Shown here in pieces: positions 1-12,125 of a stretch of 64,000 nucleotides of DNA; the first letter of the stretch is position 1; every line of letters begins with the position of its first letter. The position numbers and the translations under genes are program-made. Where the stretch lies: assembly GCF_051401765.1 (NCBI RefSeq), contig NW_027480480.1, positions 2,170,001 to 2,234,000 on the forward strand, written 5' to 3'. The notes under the pieces are model-generated. The model worked only from the letters and a program-made list of their open reading frames with translations, ran no database searches and was not told the DNA's origin. The DNA is from Calliopsis andreniformis. Taxonomy: Eukaryota > Arthropoda > Insecta > Hymenoptera > Andrenidae.

Positions 1-3000
1 GATTGAAGATTGAATATAGAGGATTGAAGATTGAGGATTGAGGACGGAGTATTGAGGATTGAGGATTGAGTATTGAGGATTGAGGATGGAAGACTGAGGA
101 TTGGGTATTGAGGATTGAACGTTGAGGATTGAGGGTTGAGGATTGAGGATTGAGGATTGAAGATTGAAGATTGAATATTAATGATTGAAGATTGAGGATC
201 GAGCATTGAGGGTTGTGGATTGAGGACGAGGACTGAGGGTTCAGTATTGGTGTTTGAAGTCTGAGGATTGAGGATTGAGGATTGAGAATTGAGGACTGAG
301 GATTGAGGATTGAAGATTGAGGATTCGGTATTGAGGATTGAAGAATGAGGATTGAGGAGTGAGGACTGAGGACTGAGGATTGCAGATTGAGTATTGTGGA
401 TTGAATATTGAGGATTGAGGATTGATGATTGAGGATTGGGGATTGAGGATTGAGGGTTGAGGGTTGAAGATTGAGGATTGGGTATTGCGGATTGAACATA
501 GAGGATTGAAGGCTGAGGATTGGGTGTTGAGGATAGGTGATTGAGGATTGAGGATTGAGGATTGAGGATTGAAGATTGAGTATTGAGGATTGAAGCCTGA
601 GAATTGAGGACTGAGTATTGAGGATTGAGGATTGAGGATTGAGGATTGAGGATTGAAGACTGAAGATTGGGTATTGAGGATTGAACATTGAGGATTGAGG
701 GTTGAAGATTGAGTATTGAGGATTGAAGGTTGACGATTGAGGATTGAGAATTGAGGATTGAGGATTGAGGAATGAGCATTGAAGATTGAGTATTGAGCAT
801 TGAACGTTGAGGATTGTGGATTGAGGACTGAGGATTGAGGATTGAATATTGAGGATTGGGGACTGAGTGTTGAGGGTTGAGGATTGGGTATTGCGGATTG
901 AACATTGAGGATTGGAGATTGAGGATAGAAGATTCAGTATTGAGGATTGAAGATTGAGGATTGAGGATTGAGGATTGAAGATTGAGTATTGAGGATTGAA
1001 GATTGAGGATTGAGGACTGAGAATTGAGGATTGAGGATTGAGGATTGGGGATTGAGGATTGAAGACTGAGGATTGGGTATTGAGGATTGAACATTGAGGG
1101 TTGATAGTTGAGGATTGAGGATTGAGGATTGAGAATTGAAGATTGAATATTAATGATTGACGATTGAGGATTGAGGATTGAGGGTTGCGGTTTGAGGACG
1201 AGGACTGAGGGTTGAGTATTGGTGTTTGAAGTCTGAGGATTGAGAATTGTGGATTGAGAATTGAGGATTGTGGATTGAGGATTGAAGATTGAGGATTCGG
1301 TATTGAGGATTGAAGAATGAGAATTGAGGAGTGAGGACTGAGGACTGAGGATTGCAGTTTGAGTATTGAGGATTGAAGATTGAGGATTGAGGATTGAGGA
1401 TTGAGGATTGAGGATTGAGTATTGAGGAATAATGATTGAAGGTTGAGTATTGAGGATTGAAGATTGAGGATTGAGGATTGAGGATTGAGGATTGAGTATT
1501 GAAGATTGAGGATTGGGGATTGAGGACTGAGGATTGACGATTGAGTATTGAGCATTGAGGATTGAGAATTGAGGATTGAGGATTGAAGATTGAGTACTGA
1601 GGATTGAAGATTGAGGATTGAGAATTGTGGATTGAAGATTGAGGACTGAGTGTTGAGGGTTGCGTGATGAGGATTGATGTTTGTGGATTGAGATTTGAAG
1701 ATTGAAGAATGGGGATTGAGTATTGAAAACTGTGAATTCAGGATATTCTATTGAGGATTGAGGATTGACAATTGATTGTTGAGGACTTATGGGTGAAGGT
1801 TGAGGATTCAGGTTTGAGGATTCAGGATTGACGTTTGAGGACTGAGGATTGAGGATTGAGGATTGAGGATTGAGGATTGATGGCTGAGGGTTGTGCGTTG
1901 AATATTGAGGATTGAGGATTGAGGATTGAGGATTGCGGATTGAGGATTGAAGATAGAGTATTGATGATTGAAGATTGAGGATTGAGGATTGGGGTTTGAG
2001 GTTTGAGGACGAGGACTGACGGTTGAGGATTGAGGTCTGAGGATTGAGGATTGAGGATTGAGGACTGAGGATTGAGGATTGAGGATTGTGCATTGAGGAT
2101 TGCAGATTGTGGACTGAGGATTGAGGATTGAAGATTGAGTATTGAGGGTCGAAGATTGAGGATTGAGGATTGAGGATTTAGGATTGAGGATGAGGGCTGT
2201 GGGTTGAGGATTGAGGTTTGAGGACTGCGGACTGAGGATTGAGGATTGAGAATTGAGGATTGAGGATTGAGGATTGAAGATTGAGGATTGGGTATTGAGG
2301 ATTGAAGAATGAGGAGTGAGGATTGAGGATTGAGGATTGAGGATTGAGTATTGAAGATTGAGTATTCAGGATTGGAGATTGACGATTGAGGATTGAGGAC
2401 CGAGGATTGAGGATTGAGGATTGAAGGTTGAGTATTGAAGATTGACGATTGACGATTGAGGATTGAGAATTGAGGATTGTGGATTGAGGAATGAGCATTG
2501 AAGATTGAGTATTGAGGATTGAACGTTGAGGATTGTGGATTGAGGATTGAGGATTCAGGATTGAATATTGAGGACTGGGGACTGAGTGTTGAGGGTTGAG
2601 TGATGAGAATTGATGTTTGTGGATAGAGATTTGAAGATTGCAGATTGAGTATTGAGTAATGAATACTGTGAATTGATGATATTCTATTGAGGATTGAGGA
2701 TTGACAACTGATTGTAGAGGACTGAGGGCTCAAGATTGAGGATTCAGGATTGAGGATTCAGGATTGAGGTTTGAGGACTGAGGATTGAAGATTGAGGATT
2801 GAGGACTGAGTATTGAGCATTGAGGATTGAGTATTGAGGATTGAGGGTGGAAGACTGAGGATTGGGTATTGAGGATTGAACGTTGAGGATTGAGGGTTGA
2901 GGATTGAGGATTGAGGATTGAAGATTGAAGATTGAACATTAATGATTGAAGATTGAGGATTGAGGATTGAGGGTTGTGGATTGAGGACGAGGACTGAGGG

Positions 3001-4409
3001 TTGAGTATTTGTGTTTGAAGTCTGAGGATTGAGGATTGAGGATTGAGAATTGAAGATTGAGGATTGAGGATTGAAGATTGAGGATTGGGTGTTGAGGATT
3101 GAAGAATGTGGATAGAGGATTGATTATTGAGGATTGAGGATTGAAGATTGACTATTGAGGATTGAAGGTTGAAGACAGAGGATTGAGGATTGAGGATTGA
3201 GGGTTGCGGGTTGAAGATTGAGGATTGGGTACTGCGGATTGAACATAGAGGATTGAAGATAGAGGATTGGGTGTTGAGGATAGAAGGATGAGGATTGAGG
3301 ATTGAGGATTGAGGATTGAGGATTGAGGATTGAAGATTCAGTATTGAGGATTGAAGATTGAGGATTGAGGATTGACGATTGAGGATTGAAGATTGAGTAT
3401 TGAGGATTGAAGATTAAGGATTGAGTACTGAGTATTGAGGATTGAGGATTGAGGACTGAGGATTGAGGATTGAGGATTGAGCATTGTGGATTGAAGATTG
3501 AGGACTCGGGATTGACGATTGGTGATACAGGATTAAGGATTGAAGATTGGGGATTGAGGATCTAGGATTGGAGATTGATTATTGAGGATTGAAGATTGAG
3601 GATTAAGGATTGAGGATTGAGAATTGAGAATTGAGAGTGAGGACTGAGGGTTGAGGATTTAGGTTTGAGGAGCGAGGATTGAGGATTGAGGATCGAGGAC
3701 TGAGGATTGACGATTCAGTATTGAAGATTGAGGATTGATCACTGAGGGTTGAGGATTGAGGATTGAGGTTTGAGTACTGAGGATTGAGGATTGAAGATTG
3801 AATATTGAGGATTGAAGGTTGAGGATTGAGGATTGAGGATTAATGATTGTGGATGAGGGCTGAGGTTTGAGGATTGAGGATTGAGGACTGAGGACTGTGG
3901 ATGGAGGGTTGAGAATTGAGGATTGAGAATTGAGGATTGAAGATTGAGGATTGGGTATTGGGGATTGAAGAATGAGGATTGAGGATTGAGGATTGAGGGT
4001 TGAGGATTGAGGATTGAGGATTGAATATTGAGTATTCAGTATTGGAGATTGACGATTGAGGATTGATGACCGAGGATTGAGGATTGAGGATTGGATATTG
4101 AGTATCGAGGATTGAAGATTAAGGATTGAGGATTGAGGATTGGGGATTGAGGATTGAATATTCAGGATTGGGGACTGAGTGTTGAGGGTTGAGTGATGAG
4201 AATTGATGTTTGTGGGTACAGATTTGAAGATTGCAGGTTGAGTATTGAGCATTGAAACCTGTGAATTGAGGATATTCTATTGAGGATTGAGAATTGACAA
4301 CTGATTGTTGAGGACTGAGGGCTGAAGATTGAGGATTCAGGGTTGAGAATTCAGGATTGAGGTTTGAGGACTGAGGATTGAGGATTGAGGATTGAGGACT
4401 GAGGATTGA
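1..4409. repeat. Segmental block SD1, copy 1
   Basis: This block recurs at 12,126-16,492 with matching variant order. The offset is 12,125 at the left end, 12,195 from about 590 to 1,380, and 12,083 from about 1,520 onward. The two indels are 70 bp (extra in copy 2 near 12,700) and 112 bp (extra here near 1,390-1,510), both exact multiples of 7. It carries cassettes at 1742, 2678 and 4271. The block probably starts left of the window. Confidence 0.88.
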
Positions 4410-4419
4410 GGATTGAGGA

Positions 4420-6420
4420 TTGAGGATTGAAGATTGAGGTTTGGGTATTGAGGATTAAACATTGAGGACTGTGGATTGATTATTGAGGATCGAGAATTGA
4501 GGACTGAGGATTGAGGATTGAAGATTGAGGATTGGGTGTTGAGGATTGAGGGTTGTGGATTGAGGACGAGGACTGAGGGTTGAGTATTGATGTTTGAGTT
4601 CTGAGGATTGAGGATTGGGGATTGAGAATTGAGGATTGAGGATTGAGGATTGAAGATTGAGGATCCGGTATTGAGGATTGAAGAATGAGAATTGAGGAGT
4701 GAGGACTGAGGATTGAGGATTGCAGTTTGAGTATTGAGGATTGAAGATTGAGGATTGAGGATTGAGGATTGAGGATTGAGGATTGAGGATTGAGGATTGA
4801 AGATTGAGTATTGAGGATTGAAGATTAAGGATTGAGGATTGAGGATTGGGGATTGAGGATTGAGGATTGAGGATTGAGGATTGAGGATTGAGGATTGAAG
4901 ATTGAGTATTGAGGATTGAAGATTAAGGATTGGAGATTGAGGATTGAGGATTGAGGATTGGGGATTGAGGATTGAATATTGAGGATTGGGGACTGAGTGT
5001 TGAGGGTTCAGTGATGAGAATTGATGTTTGTGGGTACAGATTTGAAGATTGCAGGTTGAGTATTGAGCATTGAAACCTGCGAATTGAGGATATGCTATTG
5101 AGGATTGAGGATTGACAACTGATTGTTGAGGACAGAGGGCTGGAGATTGAGGATTCAGGGTTGAGGATTCAGGATTGAGGTTTGAGGACTGAGGATTGAG
5201 GATTGAGTATTGAGGATTGGGGATTGAAGATTGAGGATTGGGGACTGAGCGTTGAGGGCTGAGTGATGAGAATTGATGTTTGTGGATAGAGATTTGAAGA
5301 TTGCAGGTTGAGTATTGAGTATTGAAACCTGTGAATTGAGGATATTCTATTGAGGATTGAGGATTGACTACTGATTGTTGAGGACTGAGGGCTGAAGATT
5401 GAGGACTCAGGATTGAGGATTCAGAATTGAGGTTTGAGGACTGAGGATTGAGGATTGAAGATTGAGTATTGATGATTGAGGATTGAGGATTGAAGATTGA
5501 GGATTGAGAATTGAGGATGAGGGCTGAGGGTTGAGGATTGAGGTTTGAGGACTGAGGACTGAGGATTGAGGATTGAGAGTTGTGGATTGAGGACGAGGAC
5601 TGAGGGTTGAGTATTTGTATTTGAAGTCTGAGGATTGAGGATTGAGGATTGAGAATTGAGGATTGAGGATTGAGGATTGAAGATTGAGGATCCGGTATTG
5701 AGGATTGAAGAATGAGAATTGAGGAGTGAGGACTGAGGATTGAGGATTGCAGTTTGAGTATTGAGGATTGAAGATTGAGGATTGAGGATTGAGGATTGAG
5801 GATTGAGGATTGAGGATTGAGGATTGAATATTGAGTATTGAGGATTGAAGATTAAGGATTGAGGATTGAGAATTGAGGATTGAAGAGTGAAGATTGAGGA
5901 TTGGGGTTTGAGGACTGAGGATTGACGATTGAGGATTGAGGATTGAGGATTGAGAATTGAGGACAGAGGATTGAGGATTGAAGATTGAGGATTGGGTGTT
6001 GAGGATTGAAGAATGTGGTGTGAGGATTGAGGATTGAGGATTGAGGATTGAAGATTGAGTATTGAGGATTGAAGATTGAGGATTGAGGATTGAGGATTGA
6101 GGATTGAGGTTTGAGGATTGAAGATTGAGGATTGGGTATTGCGGATTGAACATTGAGGATTGAAGATTGAGGATTGGGTGTTGAGGGTTGAAGAATGAGG
6201 ATTGAGGATTGAGGATTGAGGATTGAGGATTGAGGATTGAAGATTCAGTACTGAGGATTGAAGATTGTGGATTAAGGATTGAGGATTGAGGATTGAAGAT
6301 TGAGTATTGAGGATTGACGATTGAGGATTGAGGAATGAGTATTGAGGATTGAGGATTGAGTATTGAGGATTGAGGATGGAAGACTGAGGATTGGGTAATG
6401 AGGATTGAACGTTGAGGATT
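4420..6420. repeat. Block SD2, copy 1
   Basis: This stretch matches about 21,360-23,340 at a constant offset of 16,932. Its right part, from about 5,190 and extending to about 6,800, matches 26,740-28,378 at offset 21,552. The piece 5,120-5,930 also matches 29,030-29,840 at offset 23,909. Three cassettes lie inside, at 5089 (the rare gatatgct form), 5341 and, just outside, 4271. The 5089 and 5341 copies are only 252 bp apart. Confidence 0.82.
5241..5440. repeat. Representative type I cassette
   Basis: This copy shows that the cassette is made of heptamers in perfect phase and is not an insertion. The units read gtgatga, gaattga, tgtttgt, ggataga, gatttga, agattgc, aggttga, gtattga, gtattga, aacctgt, gaattga, ggatatt, ctattga, ggattga, ggattga, ctactga, ttgttga, ggactga and gggctga. 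About a dozen consecutive units carry several changes each, against one or none elsewhere. The cassette therefore looks like an old, diverged stretch of array copied as a block. Confidence 0.85.
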
Positions 6421-7480
6421 GAGGGTTGAGGATTGAGGATTGAGGATTGAAGATTGAGGATTGAATATTAATGATTGAAGATTGAGGATTGAGGATTGAG
6501 TGTTGTGGATTGAGGACGAGGACTGAGGGTTGAGTATTGTTGTTTGATGTTTGAGGATTGAGGATTGAGGAATGAGGATTGAGGATTGAAGATTGTGGAT
6601 TCGGTATTGAGGATTGAAGAATGAGGATTGAGGAGTGAGGACTGAGGATTGACGATTGCAGTTTGAGTATTGAGGATTGAAGATTGAGGATTGAGGGTAT
6701 TGAGGATTGAGGATTGAGGATTGAGGATTGAGGATTGAGGATTGAGGATTGAGAATTGAGGATTGAGGATTGAAGATTGAGCATTGAAGATTGAGGATTG
6801 AAGAATGAGGATTGAGGATTGAGGATTGAGGATTGAGGATTGAGGGTTGAGGATTGAGGATGAGGGCTGAGGTTTGAGGATTGAGGTTTGAGGTCTGGGA
6901 CTGAGAATTGAGGGTCGAGAATTGAGGATTGAGGATTGAGGGTTGAAGATTGAGGATTGGGTATTGAGTGTTGAAGAATGAGGATTGAGGATTGAGGATT
7001 GAGGATTGAGGATTGAGGATTGAAGATTCAGTATTGAGGATTGAAGATTGTGGATTAAGGATTGAGGATTGAGGATTGAAGATTGAGTATTGAGGATTGA
7101 AGATTGAGGATTGAGGACTGAGTATTGAGGATTGAGGATTGAGTATTGAGCATTGAGGATGGAAGACTGAGGATTGGGTAATGAGGATTGAACGTTGAGG
7201 ATTGAGGGTTGAGTATTGAGGATTGAGGATTGAAGATTGAAGATTGAATATTAATGATTGAAGATTGAGGATTGAGGATTGTGGGTTGTGGATTGAGGAC
7301 GAGGACTGAGGGTAGAGTATTGGTGTTTGATGTCTGAGGATTGAGGATTGAGGATTGAGGATTGAGGATTGAGGATTGAAGATTGTGGATTCGGTATTGA
7401 GGATTGAAGAATGAGGATTGAGGAGTGAGGACTGAGGATTGACGATTGCAGTTTGAGTATTGAGGACTGAAGGTTGAGGA
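6165..7480. repeat. Local direct duplication, offset 783-790
   Basis: About 6,165-6,690 and 6,950-7,480 are diverged direct copies. They share gaagattcagta, the gaatattaatga motif, the ggatggaagactga units and the tcggtattga site. The offset is 783 bp, rising to 790 after one extra unit. 783 equals 112 heptamers minus one base; three hexamers and one 9-base unit (gggtattga) in the interval account for this. The paralogous block at 23.3 kb has only one copy of this segment, so it lost or never gained the 783 bp. Confidence 0.75.
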
Positions 7481-9228
7481 TTCAGGATTGAGGATTGAGG
7501 ATTGAGGATTGAGGATTGATTATTGAAGATTGAGTATTGAGGATTGAAGATTGAGGGTTGAGGATTGAGGATTGAGTATTGAGGATTGAAGATTGAGGAT
7601 TGGGTATTGAGGATTGAAGAATGAGGATTGAGGATTGAGGATTGGGGATTGAGGATTGAGGATTCAAGATTGAGTATTCAGAATTGGAGATTGGCGATTG
7701 AGGGTTGAGGATTGAGGATAGACGATTGAAGATTGAGGATTGGGGACTGAGTGTTGAGGGTTGAGTGATGAGAATTGATGATTGTGGATAGAGATTTGAA
7801 GATTTCAGGTTGAGTATTGAGTATTGAAACCTGTGAATTGAGGATATTCTATTGAGGATTGAGGACTGACAACTGATTGTTGAGGACTGAGGTCTGAAGA
7901 CTGAGGATTCAGGTTTGAGGATTCAGGATTGAGGTTTGAGGACTGAGGATTGAGTATTGAGGATTGAGGATTGAGGATTGAGGATTGAGGATTGAGGATT
8001 GAAGATTGAGGTTTGGGTATTGAGGATTGAACATTGAGGACTGTGGATTGAGTATTGAGGACCGAGAATTGAGGACTGAGGATTGAGGATTGAAGATTGA
8101 GAATTGGGTGTTGAGGATTGAGGGTTGTGGATTGAGGACGAGGACTGAGGGTTGAGTATTGATGTTTGAGGTCTGAGGATTGAGGATTGAGGATTGAGGA
8201 TTGGGAATTGAGGATTGAGGATTGAGGATTGAAGATTGAGGATTGGGTGTTGAGGATTGAAGAATGTGGAGTGAGGATTGAGGATTGAGGATTGAGGATT
8301 GAGGATTGAAGATTGAGTATTGGGGATTGAAGATTGAGGATTGAGGATTGAGGATTGAGGGTTGAGGATTGAAGATTGAGGATTGGGTATGGCGGATTGA
8401 ACATTGAGGATTGAAGATTGAGGATTGGGTGTTGAGGGTTGAAGAATGAGGATTGAGGATTGAGGATTGAGGATTGAGGATTGAAGATTCAGAATTGAGG
8501 ATTGAAGATTGTGGATTAAGGATTGAGGATTGTGGATTGAGGATTGAGGAATGAGCATTGAAGATTGAGTATTGAGGATTGAACGTTGAGGATTGTGGAT
8601 TGAGGATTGAGGATTCAGGATTGAATATTGAGGACTGGGGACTGAGTGTTGAGGGTTGAGTGATGAGAATTGATGTTTGTGGATAGAGATTTGAAGATTG
8701 CAGATTGAGTATTGAGTAATGAAAACTGTGAATTGATGATATTCTATAGAGGATTGAGGATTGACAACTGATTGTAGAGGACCGAGGGCTGAAGATTGAG
8801 GATTCAGGATTGAGGATTGAGGATTGAGGATTGAAGATTGAATATTGATGATTGAAGATTGAGGATCGAGGATTGAGGGTTGTGGATTGAGAACGAGGAC
8901 TGAGGGTTGAGTATTGATGTTTGAGGTCTGAGGATTGAGGATTGAGGATTGAGGATTGAGGATTGAGGATTGAGGATTGAGGATTGAGGATTGAGGATTG
9001 AGGATTGAGGATTGAAGATTGAGGACTGGGGATTGAGGATTGACGATTGAGTATTGAGCATTGACGATTGAGAATTGAGGATTGTGGATTGAGTATTGAG
9101 GATGGAGGGTTGAGGATTGAAGATTGAATATTGATGATTGAAGATTGAGGATTGAGGATTGAGGGTTGCGGATTGAGGACGAGGACTGAGGGTTGAGTAT
9201 TGGTGTTTGAAGTCTGAGGATTGAGGAT
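7470..9228. repeat. Four-copy block, copy 1
   Basis: About 1.75 kb recurs at 23,620-25,390 (offset 16,149 to 16,156), 35,390-37,150 (27,917 to 27,924) and 42,490-44,245 (35,017). It holds a type I cassette at 7843 and a type II cassette at 8738. Differences between copies are a few single bases and one-unit length changes. A sub-part from 8,121 to 8,780 is also found at 28,381 and 30,630. Confidence 0.85.
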
Positions 9229-10440
9229 TGTGGATTGAGAATTGAGGACTGTGGATTGAGGATTGAAGATTGAGGATCCGGTATTGAGGATTGAAGAATG
9301 AGAATTGAGGAGTGAGGACTGAGGATTGAGGATTGCAGTTTGAGTATTGAGGATTGAAGATTGAGGATTGAGGATTGAGGATTGAGGATTGAGGATTGAG
9401 GATTGAGGATTGAAGATTGAGTATTGAGGATTGAAGATTGAGGATTGAGGATTGAGGATTGAGGATTGAGGATTGAAGATTGAGGATTGGGGATTGAGAA
9501 CTGAGGATTGACGATTGAGTATTGAGCATTGAGGATTGAGAATTGAGGATTGAGGATTGAAGATTGAGTATTGAGGATTGAAGATTGAGGATTGAGGATT
9601 GTGGATTGAAGATTGAGGACTGAGTGTTGAGGGTTGCGTGATGAGAATTGATGTTCGTGGATTGAGATATGAAGATTGAAGAATGGGGATTGAGTATTGA
9701 AAGCTGTGAATTGAGGATATTCTATTGAGGATTGAGGATTGACAATTGATTGTTGAGGACTTATGGGTGAAGATTGAGGATTCAGGTTTGAGGATTCAGG
9801 ATTGAGGTTTGAGGACTGAGGATTGAGGATTGAGGATTGAGGATTGAGGATTGAAGATTGAGGTTTGGGTATTGAGGATTAAACATTGAGGACTGTGGAT
9901 TGATTATTGAGGATCGAGAATTGAGGACTGAGGATTGAGGATTGAAGATTGAGGATTGGGTGTTGAGGATTGAGGGTTGTGGATTGAGGACGAGGACTGA
10001 GGGTTGAGTATTGATGTTTGAGTTCTGAGGATTGAGGATTGGGGATTGAGAATTGAGGATTGAGGATTCAGGATTGAAGATTGAGGATCCGGTATTGAGG
10101 ATTGAAGAATGAGAATTGAGGAGCGAGGACTGAGGACTGAGGATTGCAGTTTGAGTATTGAGGATTGAAGATTGGGGATTGAGGATTGAGGATTGAGGAT
10201 TGAGGTTTGAGGACTGAGGATTGAGGACTGAGTATTGAGGATTGAGGATTGAGTATTGAGGATTGAGGGTGGAAGACTGAGGATTGGGTATTGAGGATTG
10301 AACGTTGAGGATTGAGGGTTGAGGATTGAGGACTGAGGATTGAAGATTGAAGATTGAACATTAATGATTGAAGATTGAGGATTGAGGATTGAGGGTTGTG
10401 GATTGAGGACGAGGACTGAGGGTTGAGTATTTGTGTTGAG
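9229..10440. repeat. Array stretch, copies of SD2 and of 25.4-26.0 kb
   Basis: The left part, to about 9,860, continues the match with 25,390-26,030 and includes the type III cassette at 9716 with its aaagctgtg variant. From about 9,861 to 10,170 the sequence switches to a copy of 4,430-4,740, marked by gattaaacattga and ggatccgg. From there to 10,440 it resembles the ggtggaagactga segment near 2,850. No gene is seen. Confidence 0.65.
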
Positions 10441-11250
10441 GGTTGAGGATTGTGGATTGAGAATTGAGGATTGTGGATTGAGGATTGAAGATTGAGGATC
10501 CGGTATTGAGGATTGAAGAATGAGAATTGAGGAGTGAAGACTGAGGATTGAGGATTGCAGTTTGAGTATTGAGGATTGAAGATTGAGGATTGAGGATTGA
10601 GGATTGAGGATTGAGGATTGAGGATTGAAGATTGACGATCGAGGATTGAGAATTGAGGATTGAGGATTGAGGAATGATCATTGAAGATTGAGTATTGAGG
10701 ATTGAACGTTGAGGATTGTGGATTGAGGATTGAGGACTGAGGATTGAATATTGACGATTGGGGACTGAGTGTTGAGGGTTGAGTGATGAGAATTGATGTT
10801 TGTGGATAGAGATTTGAAGGTTGCAGATTGAGTATTGAGTAATGAAAACTGTGAACTAATGATATTCTATTGAGGATTGAGGATTGACAACTGATTGTAG
10901 AGGACTGAGGGCTGAAGATTGAGGATTCAGTATCGGGGATTCAGGATTGAGGTTTGAGGACTGAGGATTGAGGATTGAGGATTGAGGATTGAGAATTGAG
11001 GATTGAGGATTGAAGATTGAGCATTGAAGATTGAGGATTGAGGAATGAGGATTGAGGATTGAGGATTGAGGATTGAGGATTGAGGATTGAGGATTGAGGA
11101 TGAGGGCTGAGGTTTGAGGATTGAGGTTTGACGTCTGAGGACTGAGAATTGAGGGTCGAGAATTGAGGATTGAGGATTGAGGATTGAAGATTGAGGATTG
11201 GGTATTGAGGATCGAAGAATGAGGATTGAGGATTGAGGATTGGGGATTGA
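10440..11250. repeat. Three-copy block, copy 1
   Basis: This block matches about 16,970-17,760 (offset 6,542) and 20,050-20,840 (offset 9,622). The cassette at 10861 has the private form gaactaatgatattct, shared only with 17403 and 20483. A downstream cagtatcgggg site is also shared by all three. Confidence 0.83.
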
Positions 11251-12125
11251 GGACTGAGGATTGAAGATTCAGTATTCAGGATTGGAGATTGGCGATTGAG
11301 GGTTGAGGATTGAGGATAGAGGATTGAAGATTGAGGATTGGGGACTGAGTGTTGAGGGTTGTGTGATGATAATTGATGATTGTGGATAGAGATTTGAAGA
11401 TTTCAGGTTGAGTATTGAGTATTGAAACCTGTGAATTGAGGATATTCTATTGAGGATTGAGGACTGACAACTGATTGTTGAGGACTGAGGTCTGAAGACA
11501 GAGGATTCAGGTTTGAGGATTCAGGATTGAGGTTTGAGGACTGAGGATTGAGGATTGAGGATTGATGATTGAGGATTGAGGATTGAGGATTGAAGATTGA
11601 GGTTTGGGTATTGAGGATTGAACATTGAGGACTGTGGATTGAGTATTGAGGATCGAGAATTGAGGACTGAGGATTGAGGATTGAAGATTGAGTATTGGGT
11701 GTTGAGGATTGATGGTTGTGGATTGAGGACGAGGACTGAGGGTTGAGTATTGATGTTTGAGGTCTGAGGATTGAGGATTGAGGATTGAGGATTGAGAATT
11801 GAGGACTGAGGATTGAGGATTGAAGATTGAGGATTGGGTGTTGAGGATTGAGGAATGTGGAGTGAGGATTGAGGATTGAGGATTGAGGATTGAAGATTGA
11901 GTATTGAGGATTGAAGATTGAGGATTGCGGATTGCGGATTGAGGATTGAGGGTTGAGGATTGAAGATTGAGGATTGGGTATTGCGGATTGAACATTGAGG
12001 ATTGAAGATTGAGGATTGGGTGTTGAGGATTGAAGAATGAGGATTGAGGATTGAGGATTGAGGATTGAGGATTGAAGATTCAGTATTGAGGATTGAAGAT
12101 TGAGGATTAAGGATTGAGGATTGAG
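11251..12125. repeat. Array block paired with 37.6-38.4 kb
   Basis: The block carries the type I cassette at 11441 and matches about 37,630-38,420 at offset 26,373. Differences include ttgatggttgtgg here against ttgagggttgtgg there. It ends where SD1 copy 2 begins. Confidence 0.72.

Noticed and set aside
1700..1760. gatattct cassette as a promoter (-10-like tattct) or an insertion
   Set aside because: The cassette parses fully into in-phase heptamers, has no gene downstream, and recurs 36 times without any flanking target duplication.
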